A stretch of DNA of 25,000 bases, taken from Prorocentrum cordatum (taxonomy: Eukaryota; Sar; Dinophyceae; Prorocentrales; Prorocentraceae). Below are positions 1-7,637 of the stretch, one piece after another. The stretch is from contig CAUYUJ010014630.1 of the NCBI GenBank assembly GCA_963575745.1, positions 1 to 25,000 of the forward strand. Reading direction: 5' to 3'. How positions within the stretch are numbered: position 1 is the first letter of the stretch; every line of letters begins with the position of its first letter. A program made the position numbers and the translations under genes. The notes under the pieces are model-generated. The model did no database searches. It worked only from the letters and a program-made list of their open reading frames with translations, and was not told the DNA's origin.

Positions 1-74
1 CACACGCACACGCACACGCACACACACACACACACACAGTCACACAGTCACACAGTCACACAGTCACACAGTCA

Positions 75-139
<65 letters not shown>

Positions 140-150
140 GCGCGCGCCCC
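1..150. repeat. CA-rich microsatellite with an octamer sub-block
   Basis: Almost all CA dinucleotide. The tract begins with CACACG interruptions, passes through several CACACAGT octamers at about 33-76, then a short CT run, then uninterrupted CA to about 139 and a CG run. No coding signal. It also opens the window, so its full length is unknown. Confidence 0.95.
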
Positions 151-780
151 CAGCGCCAAAGTAGGACCCCCGCGCCGTGGCTCTCTGCCCCGCGCACCCA
201 CCGCCACAGCGGGGGGCCCCGCCCACTGCCCCCTCCGCCACGAACGCCTTATTCCGCGTCGCGCCCCCCTCCCCCCACCCACCCCCCGCGTCCCCAGCGC
301 CAGAGTGGAACCCCCGCGCCGTGGCTGCCTGCCCGAGCCCCCCCCCCCTCCCCCCGCGCCCCGCCCCAGCGGGAGCTGCACCTCCGCCACGGCGCTTTAT
401 TCGCGTCGCGACGCAGACCACCTCCCCACACCTCCCCCCCCCCCCCTCCCCGCGCCCCAGCGCCCCAGCGGGGGCTACGCCCCGTGCTCCCTCCGCCCCG
501 ACAGTTTCAATCCGCGTCGCCGCGCGCGCGCCCTCCCCCCCCCCCCCCTCCCGCCCAGCGCCCCAGTTGGAGCCCCCGCCCCGTGGCCCTCTGCCCCGAG
601 CCCCGCCCAACGCCCCTCCGCCCCGGCCATTTTATTTCCGCGTCGCGACGCACACCGCCTCCCCCCCCTCCCTCCGCGCCCCCAGCGCCCCAGTGGGACC
701 CCCGCCCCGTGCCCACTCCGCTCCGAGCACGTTATTCAACGTCGCGGCGCACGCCCCCCACCACCCCCCTCCCCACTTGG
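150..780. repeat. C-rich minisatellite, diverged units of roughly 100-150 bp
   Basis: A recurring block runs from CCCCAGCG through GTGGGACCCCCGC, CCGTGGC and CTCTGCCCC to TTATTCCGCGTCGCG and then a poly-C stretch. The CGCGTCGCG-like core appears near 249, 400, 505, 632 and 732, so about five diverged copies are present. Open frames here encode only Pro, Ala and Arg-rich or Gly-rich low-complexity protein and are unlikely to be genes. Confidence 0.8.
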
Positions 781-1165
781 GATTTGGGCACCGTTGCTGG
801 GCACCGAGGGGCGACGTCTTGCCCCCTCGCCCCCCCTCCTCCTCCACCCGAAGCAGGCCCGATGCAGACCTGGGAGGTTTTGATGTTTTTTCTTGAATCG
901 AGCAATCAAAAAGCCGCCCACACTGCACACGGACGGCCGCAGCCCGCGCCTCTGCACGCGGGCGGGCTGCACTCTTGATGCGATTGCTTACGGCGGGCCG
1001 TCTCTGGCAGCGCGCGCAGTTTCCAAATTCTTGAAGCAGGTTTTCGCCTGCCCGCCGCATCCGCCACACCCAAGCCCACAAGTACGCGCGGCAACGCTCC
1101 CAATCGGACGCAAGAACGCCGTCTGGGATGCTGCTGCGCATCTCAGGCCACAAGCCATCGCAGCA

Positions 1166-1180
1166 CTGCGCGCCTTTTTT

Positions 1181-1213
<33 letters not shown>

Positions 1214-1254
1214 ACAAAAAAAATGAGCGTCTCGGCGCGCCCGTTCGGGCGCAC
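1166..1254 (-). other. Predicted 89-nt intron of the transposase gene
   Basis: On the minus strand the donor is GTC|GTGCGC and the acceptor is GCGCGCAG|TGCTGC. Both edges are phase 0, and the coding frame changes across the interval, as expected when 89 nt are removed. The intron contains the TA tract and a T-rich run. This is a prediction without transcript support. Confidence 0.55.
1185..1213. repeat. (AT)n microsatellite inside the transposase intron
   Basis: About 29 bp of alternating A and T, next to a run of eight A. It lies wholly within the predicted intron, so it need not disrupt the protein. Confidence 0.95.
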
Positions 1255-2509
1255 GACGTCGACGACGGCCCACTGCTCGGCATCGTGGGAAACTATGCCG
1301 TGCGACAGTTTCAGATGCTTGCAATGAGCATTGAAGCGCTTCGCGCTGAAGCGGGACGGGCCCTTACTCTTGTCGCTGTACGCAGCACGGCTCTTCGGGG
1401 CAACGGATTGGCACGCGCCTGCCCCGTCGGTTAAAAACGTAAAATTTCCAGGCACGAGAACCCAAGAGAGGATCTCGTCACACCCGGGCCCGCTGAGCGA
1501 TACGCCGCTCCCTCCAGCAGCACAGGTGCGCTGAGGCAGGTCGACAAAACATCGCCGGCGGTCGCTGCCCCCAAGGCATCACGCACATAAACCGATGATG
1601 CAATATCCGATACCGCCCATGAGGATGCTCACCGCACGTCTGATCCGAGCAGTCCGACGGGCAAGGCACGCGGCGCGCACGCATTGACGCCTCGTCGGCT
1701 AGAACGAGGCACCCGCGGGGCCATTTGAACTCATCTTGCTCGGCCTGAGCTGCGCGAGCGCATATGGCCCGCACCACGCTGGCAATGCGCTGAGATGCGT
1801 TCTTCGATATCCCCACCTGCACCGCCAGCTCGTCCGACGACTCGTAGCCCGAGGCGCGCTGAGTCGCTGCGTGGGCGATGGCGAGGAGAGTGCGGGCGGT
1901 GTTCACAGAGCCCTGGTTGAACAACTCCTTCAAGGGGCCCTTCGGGTCGAGGTTGGACTCGCGCTTCTGGCAATCCCAATTGGAACAGCGCCACACAGGG
2001 TAGTCCATATGGGGAATGCTGAAGCCCGCCACCTGAGTATGCTTGTCCGTCTGGCTGCTCCGAGTCTTCAACTCCATCGCGCCGCTCTGGCACGCCGAGC
2101 ACTCGACTCCCAGGTCTGGCAGCGCACCGATCTCGACCATGATGCGCGCGAGGAGCTCGGGCTGGATGCGCGCCAAGTCGATCAGTGCGATTATCTGGGA
2201 AATCTTGAGCTCGGCAACGCGAGGTCGATCAGCTTGCTTTTGCATCGGAGGGGTGTACGACGGGCCAGGCGCCTCCTTATTCGGCTTCGCTTTTCCCTTC
2301 CTCATCATCGAGCTCTTGCTGATACGACTTCCCTTTGTGAGCGACACCCTGCGCGTGCCAGAAAGCTTCCTAGACGGGAGAGTTGCACAGACAGGCCGTC
2401 TCTTCGACGAGGGAGTTGAAAGAGCGGGCTTCTTCTTCAGAATCGCCTTTGCCACGCGACGAGCCCGCTTGTGCTCGTCCGCCTTGGAAGCTTTGCCACC
2501 ACGCGGCAT

Positions 2510-2894
2510 GATGGGCAGGTCTGGCGCGCGGGAGAGCGGAAGCGGGACCGCGAGCTGATCGCCGAATTGAGCCAAAGGTGCTACGGACAGAGCAGCAGCG
2601 CGGCAACCACGCGCGCGGCATCTGCAGATGCGCGACGCCTCAAGTATGATCACGGCCAGAAAGCGCTGATCTTTTTCTCATGTGGGACCTCGTTCTTGCA
2701 ACGCCCCGCCCCGTTCACGGGCGCTGCCACTCTCCGACGTGCACAAATTCTGGCTCGCGCGCGCCCCATGCTGGCGCCTGCACGCGTGCGCCTCGCTTGG
2801 GGGGGGGGGGGGGGCGAGCGTCGGAAGGGCCTTTCCCGCACCACTGCGCGTGAGGGGGGGAGGAGGGCGAGTGCGCGGCGCTGGCGTCGCCGAG
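2510..2894. other. Intergenic spacer with a G16 homopolymer
   Basis: This separates the peptidase stop codon from the transposase ATG, both on the minus strand. It is GC-rich and contains a run of sixteen G at about 2799-2814. Open frames exist but are Arg/Ala/Pro-rich with no recognisable motif. It should hold the transposase promoter and trans-splice acceptor, but I cannot pinpoint either. Confidence 0.5.
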
Positions 2895-3245
2895 TTAGGC
2901 GCCCAGAACCTGCCACCAGTCGCATGCCTCGGCACGCACGCCGCCTGGCATGCAATGCCACGACACGTGGCCCGCGTAGCAGGCGCGGGCGTCACCGTCG
3001 AATACTATGAATCCCTCTCGGAAGATCAGGACCGCCACGGCGTGCCCGACCACTCCAGGCGCTGAGCCGTAGGTGGCGATGTAGCGACCAGGCGGCGCGC
3101 CGCGGGCCCCGCGGATGAATGCGGGTGAGATCGCGCGCCCGTCGCTCGCAACCATGGCCCTTGCATCATCGATGCTGAAAGGGCCGTCTCGAAGGTATAG
3201 TACATTGAGGCCAAGGGCGTCCAGCGCGTCGATCACGCAGCAGTC
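2895..3245 (-). CDS. Papain-like cysteine peptidase module (predicted last exon of the P-loop gene)
   Basis: The 116-residue segment starts at a CAG|GAC splice acceptor with DCCVIDALDALGLNV, which places Cys at the head of a helix as in papain-like peptidases. About 75 residues later comes VGHAVAV (candidate catalytic His), then FIVFDGD (candidate Asp), and the segment ends at a TAA. Cys, His and Asp in this order and spacing fit a compact papain-fold peptidase. I cannot assign a family (OTU, C39-like or other). There is no ATG at the front, which supports this being an internal or last exon. The upstream exon ends with a GT donor in the same phase (3508). Alternative: a separate short gene with an undetected first exon. 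Confidence 0.55.
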   Translation of the reverse strand, partial: DCCVIDALDALGLNVLYLRDGPFSIDDARAMVASDGRAISPAFIRGARGAPPGRYIATYGSAPGVVGHAVAVLIFREGFIVFDGDARACYAGHVSWHCMPGGVRAEACDWWQVLGA

Positions 3246-3507
3246 CTGGCGACGGCATGGAATGCGATGGGGGGGGATCGCAACATGTTATTGAGACGCA
3301 TGGCAAACACGCGAGCGCGCACGCGCACGTACATTACTGCGAGCACTTATCCCTCCTATCACATGCGCGCCCTGGTCAAGCACCGTCGTGGTCATGCACC
3401 GTATGTGTACGTATGCGTACGCGCATGTATAAGTAGATGTGCATTATGCTCATGCGCATGTACATGTTGCATTTGGACTGCTGCGCGCATCGGGCCCCTC
3501 CACAAAC
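3246..3507 (-). other. Predicted 262-nt intron joining NTPase and peptidase exons
   Basis: The donor on the minus strand is AAGGAC|GTTTGT and the acceptor is GTCGCCAG|GACTGC, preceded by a C-rich tract. Both edges are phase 0. Without splicing, the upstream frame would run on into a Met, Tyr and Arg-rich tail unlike the rest of the protein, which argues that the tail is intronic. Confidence 0.5.
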
Positions 3508-5072
3508 GTCCTTGAAGCCCGCCCCAATGAGGCCGTTGTCCGCCGCCGACCCCGACGCCTGGCCGCCCGCCGCCGACCCGGACGCCTCGCAGCCCGCCGC
3601 CGACCCTGACGCCTCGCCGCCCGCCGCCGACTCTGGCGCCACGACGCCCTCACTCACGAGCATGCGCCCGATCTCGCCCTCCAGGTCGAGGTCGGCGTCG
3701 TCGTCGATGGATATCTGCTCGCCGTGCGCCGACGCGGCGAGGGAGGCGAAGATGGCCGCCTGCTCGTCCGCGTCGACAGGCGACAGCGGGCCGCCGCAAC
3801 CCATCATCAGGCGCCGCGGCTTCTTGGTCGGCGGAGGGGGCGACAAATCCTCGAGCGCCCCGCGGTGCGCCCGGGCGAGGCTGCGGAAAATTGCGACCTG
3901 TTCGGCGCGGTCCTCGGCTGACAACTCGCCGTGACACCCGACGATCGGAGGCTGCGCCGCGATCGAGCATGGCGCCCGCGAGGCGCGCGGGGACGAGGGC
4001 CCCTCCTCCTCATCTGCGTCCACGTCGCCGCCGAGTCCGAAGACATCCTCCTCATCCGACCCGCCCCTCTCCGCGCCCGCGGCATCGACTGCCCCGATGT
4101 GCCCGCTTGCTGCTCCATCGGAACCAGACGCCGCAGCGGCTGCGGGCGGGGCTCTCGCGCTGGCCGCGTCCTGCACGTAGCCCGAGACGCCGCCCACCAC
4201 TGACTCCACGCGGTCGGGGCGGTCGCCGAACACGGAGGCAACGCGCACCGCGGCCACCGTGGGCACGTCCTGGCCGTCCACCAAGTTCTGCATGTAGCCG
4301 ATGGACCACTGCATCTTCTCTTCGAAATCAGCAGGCATAGGACGGATCGCGGGGGACGTGTGGTCGCGCTTGTCTTCGTTGAAGAGGTCGGGGCACGCGG
4401 GGTCTGGCCACTGCATGTACTCGGCGCCCACCTGCAAATCAGCGGAAGCAACGCGCCAATGCACGCCCGTGTCAGCGACCACAACGACGTTCGCCCTGCC
4501 GAGGATCGCATGGAGATCCTCCTCGTCGTCCACCGCCTCGAGCGACGGCGCGACGATTTTCTCGAGGTAACCCAGGCTATACTTGCCCAGCGTCGCGGCT
4601 GCCAGCGCCGCCCGCTCTGCCTCCCTGTCGTAGGGGTTGGCTACGGCCTGCCTGGACGACCTCTGTTCAAAGGCACAGCCGCCCCACCGAGCCCACAGCC
4701 AGGCATCCTCTTCCTTCGGATTGAGGAACGCCTTCAAGATGTCCGCGGGAACCTTCTGAAGGAGGCCGTCGTCGAAGATGCCAGGCAAGACCTCGGTAGT
4801 CGGCTCGGCCTTGAAGAAGTCCATGTGCTTCACCGTCAGGAAGGCGATCTCGGCGTCAGAGCCCGTCCTCTGGACGTTGAAGGCGGAGTGCAGGAAAGCC
4901 AGCGTCTTCGAGCAGTTGCTCTTGCCGACCCTGGACTTGCCGCACCAGAGGATTCCATGCATGCGGAGGTTGCCTATCATGTGCTTCAGCACGTTGTTCA
5001 GGAACCAGGGGGCGACATCCTTCAAGGTCAAAGTCCAGCGCGCGATGGGCTTCGCGTTTACGGAGACTTCTT
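3508..5072 (-). CDS. P-loop NTPase, SF3/Rep-helicase-like, with acidic repeat-bearing C-terminal region
   Basis: The open frame continues upstream to 5115, but its first codon is TTG, so the true start is probably in an earlier exon; an AG acceptor (TATAG|AAGAAG) lies at 5073-5074. Counting from 5115, residues 59-66 are a Walker A motif (GKSRVGKS). Residues 111-116 (PGIFDD) resemble Walker B. LKAFLNPKEEDAWLWARWGG and RQAVANPYD follow in the positions expected for the later motifs of SF3-type replication helicases. The SF3 link is inference; the P-loop is clear. The C-terminal third is acidic (SDEEDVFGLGGDVDADEEEG), with two copies of a ~27-residue motif and four copies of a nine-residue Ala/Ser/Gly repeat. 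No nicking (HUH) domain is visible. The predicted fusion to the peptidase exon is the main oddity. Confidence 0.6.
3548..3640. repeat. 27-bp coding minisatellite
   Basis: Copies begin at 3548, 3575, 3602 and 3629, exactly 27 bp apart, so the reading frame is kept. The minus strand encodes a nine-residue unit with an ASGSAAGGE consensus, probably a flexible linker. Confidence 0.9.
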
Positions 5073-5900
5073 CTATACACCACCACCGCGCCCAGGAAAA
5101 ATATCCGCTGATCAAATCAACGTTTCTTTTGGCGGCGCTGTGGCCCGCACGCCCGTGACAGAATTTCGCAATCCGTGCTGCGCTCTTGTTGGATGCGGCT
5201 CTGTGGAATCAAAACCGACATGGCCCCGAACGGCAACCAATCATTACACGCGCTGGCCGCATTGAGGCGATCGTGAGGCCCTAATGGCGTTGGCGCGAAA
5301 ACTGCCGCGTTCGTTCGATGGCGGCCCTTTCGTAATTACTGGGCCGCCGCCCGAAGGCACAGTAAACTAAGACGGAGTTGTGGTGTTCGTTAATGCAGTT
5401 TGGCGCGTTGCGCAGGCAACTGCCACGTAATGCGAGATGCGCATTGGGACGCATGGGTGGGCCAAGTTGCTCCCTGACGACGGCGCGCGCGCATCGACGC
5501 GGCCTTCGAACGTGAAGTTCGTATTCACGTGGGCAATCTATCACACGTCGCCCAAATGAGCATTGCGATGGACAGTTTCGCCTTGGGGCCGTGCTGTGGC
5601 AACAGTGGACTTGTCGGTCGCCGCGCGCGCCTGTTCGTCCCGCAGGCGGCCGCCGCCGCCATATATACACTGTCAGACGAAGGACCTTGCTCGAGGTCGA
5701 ATCCGTCATATGTCCTGGTTGCGCGCCTGTGTCGCATATGTTGAACGCGCCTGGCGCAGGCGGGAAGTTGGGCCCACGCTGCAATTCGTTGTCGCGTGGC
5801 CGCAAGTCCACGGGACAACAGGTGACGTTTGGTGCGGTTGCTTTGTGGCGCGCTGGGACGTAGAATTCCACTCCCAAGCGTTTAACTGCGCTCCCTGGGC
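5073..5900. other. Gene-poor spacer upstream of the P-loop gene
   Basis: I see no convincing gene. A minus-strand open frame at 5281-5877 has no motif and an irregular Cys/Arg-rich composition. A minus-strand ATG near 5223 opens a short frame of about 34 codons (begins MSVLIPQSRI) and could be a first exon of the P-loop gene, but nothing confirms it. An ATTGG (CCAAT box in reverse) lies just upstream of that ATG. Confidence 0.35.
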
Positions 5901-6439
5901 GCTACCGTCGCATAATCCCGCCACAGCACCGCTGCGGGGGAACCCCAATAGCCAAAAAATGTTGGAGGGCGAAGGAGCACTGCGAAGCGGAAGGGGGGCG
6001 GGCGTCGAGAGAACGAACGAGCATAAGGGCGAGGAGGAAGAGGAGGAGGAAGGGAGGAAGGGAGGGGGGAGGGAGGGAGGGGGAGGAGGGGAGGGAAGGC
6101 TTGGATGACGACGACGACGAGGATACGGAAGCCGAGGGAGGGGGGAACGGCCAGATACCGAAACTGTCAGTGCCAAGTGGTGCCCTGCCAGGCAGCGCAC
6201 GCCATCGCGGCTGGGATTTCTCAAGCCGAGTCGATCTGCAAAGGCCCTCTGGCCCGACGGAAACTCGAGGGGGGGGGGCCAACGAGTCGCCTGGCAATCT
6301 CGCCCGCTGAGAAGGACGTCCGGCGCCAGCTGCCTGGCACTTTCGCCCCCCCCCCCACATACGCGACGCACCGACGTCGTGACCATCGGATCGTCCCTCC
6401 AAGGCTAACGCGGTCGAGGGACCCACGTTGCTCCCCCAT
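5901..6439. other. Purine-rich tract and unclassified sequence
   Basis: A GGA/GGGA tract covers about 6025-6100, followed by a short GAC run and then about 320 bp of mixed sequence with G10 and C11 homopolymers. No motif-bearing protein is encoded on either strand. Confidence 0.5.
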
Positions 6440-6590
6440 GCACACGGCGACGACGACGACGGCGGCGACGACGACGACGACGACGTCGACAACGACTGAC
6501 GGCTGACGACTGACGGGCGACGGATGACGACCACGACGACGACGACGGACGACGGCGACGACGACGACGGACGACGACGACGACGAAGAC

Positions 6591-6627
<37 letters not shown>

Positions 6628-6684
6628 GCGGCGGTGGCGGCGGCGACGACGACGACGACGGACGACGATGTTGGGCGACGACGA

Positions 6685-6731
<47 letters not shown>

Positions 6732-6767
6732 GCGACGACGACGACGACGACGGCGACGACGATGATG

Positions 6768-6799
<32 letters not shown>

Positions 6800-6812
6800 C
6801 GACGACGAATAC

Positions 6813-6851
<39 letters not shown>

Positions 6852-6852
6852 C
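6440..6852. repeat. (GAC)n trinucleotide array, plus orientation
   Basis: About 410 bp dominated by GAC with GGC variants. The frames encode artefactual poly-Asp, poly-Arg or poly-Thr on one strand and poly-Val or poly-Ser on the other. It pairs with the oppositely oriented GTC array at 7200-7437. Confidence 0.95.
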
Positions 6853-7199
6853 TCCGGCGGGGTGGCCCCAGGGCGTCCCGCGGGAGGCGGGGTTACGGGG
6901 CGCAGCCGGCCACGCGCGCCAACCGACTGCCGAACGAGGTGTCACCCCCGTTTCTGCACGGGCTGCGAACCTCCATCCCCCTGGCGGCCCCGCGGAAGTC
7001 CCACGGAGGTCCCACGGAAGTCTCACAGAGGCCCCCGAACGCCCCTGGAGGCCCCGCGGAAGCCTCCTGGGGTTTCGGAAGCCTCCGTCGTCGGCCCCTG
7101 GAAGCCTCGCGGGGACCTCCTGGGGCCGACAGCCCCTGGAGGCGTCCCCGGCCCCTGGGGGCCTTCTCGCTGGCCCCTTGAGGCCACGTCGGCCCCTCG
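6853..7199. repeat. GC-rich spacer of degenerate GCCCCTGGAGGC-type units between the two arrays
   Basis: Short units such as GGAGGTCCCACGGAAG and CCCCTGGAGGCC recur several times from about 6980 to 7190. The AGGCCCC theme also dominates the ~160-bp satellite further right, which may mean shared ancestry or simple convergence. No gene is seen. Confidence 0.6.
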
Positions 7200-7286
7200 G
7201 GGCGGCGGCGGCGTCGTCGTCGTGGTCGTCCTGGTCGTTGTCGTGGTCGTGGTCGTGGTCGTCGTCGTCGTCGTCGCCTTCGTCGC

Positions 7287-7317
<31 letters not shown>

Positions 7318-7437
7318 TTCGTCGTCGTCGTCGTCGTCGTCGTCGTCCTCGCCGTCGTCGCCGTCGTCGCCGCAGCCGTCGTCGTCGCTGTCGTCGTAGT
7401 CTTCGTCGCCGCCGCCGCCGCCGCTGTCGTCGTCGTT
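7200..7437. repeat. (GTC)n trinucleotide array, inverted relative to the GAC array
   Basis: About 240 bp of GTC with GTG, GCC and TTC variants. It is the reverse complement type of the array at 6440-6852, so a transcript of either strand could fold into a long GAC:GTC stem with a ~350-nt loop. Confidence 0.95.
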
Positions 7438-7637
7438 GTTGTGCTTTGCAAGGCCCAAGAGTCTCGGGTTCTTTTTTGCTCCTCTGTTGTGCCTCCCAGG
7501 CCGCCCCCTCAAAAAAGGCGTCCTCTGCAGTGCGAGCGCGCAGAAGCCACGCCAAGCATTGGCGCCACAGACTCACGGGGCGGTGCCAACTCACCAGGGC
7601 TCAGCACATGCGCTGGAGGAAGGGACTCCGGCTCCCA

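Larger units (their letters stand above)
990..2509 (-). pseudogene. IS1595/Merlin-like (ISXO2-type) DDE transposase, frameshifted, with one intron
   Basis: Product: a cut-and-paste DNA transposase. I start it at the ATG at 2509 (MPRGGKASK), which opens a Lys/Arg-rich, NLS-like N-terminus. A zinc-ribbon-like pair follows (CSAC, then CSNWDC), then a helix-turn-helix-like segment (SSDELAVQVGISKNASQRI) and the first acidic catalytic-type motif (LVLADEASMRARR). The frame breaks at a C5 run at 1568-1572. With one base fewer it continues into FTFLTDGAGAC (second Asp) and HGIVSHDAEQW (His-rich third region). A GT-AG intron at 1166-1254 joins phase 0 to phase 0 and leads to AYLWAWVWRMRRAGENLLQ, a conserved-looking tail. 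The domain order matches the IS1595/Merlin superfamily. The 3' end is uncertain because the last frame stays open into the C-rich repeat as far as 632. The frameshift could be true decay or a homopolymer assembly error. Terminal inverted repeats were not found. Confidence 0.72.

Noticed and set aside
177-896. Plus-strand Pro/Ala-rich open frame of 239 codons
   Set aside because: It lies entirely in the C-rich minisatellite; other frames on both strands are equally open and no domain is visible.
3508-5072. Integrated virus as the source of the P-loop gene
   Set aside because: A Rep-like P-loop alone is not enough; no nicking domain, capsid gene or viral end repeats are visible, so I keep it as an NTPase of SF3-like appearance.
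5281-5877. Minus-strand open frame of 198 codons
   Set aside because: Irregular Arg/Cys-rich composition with overlapping open frames in other phases and no motif.
5902-7512. Minus-strand frame of 536 codons with Asp-, Arg- and Ser-rich runs
   Set aside because: It is a read-through of the GAC and GTC arrays and the GC-rich spacer.
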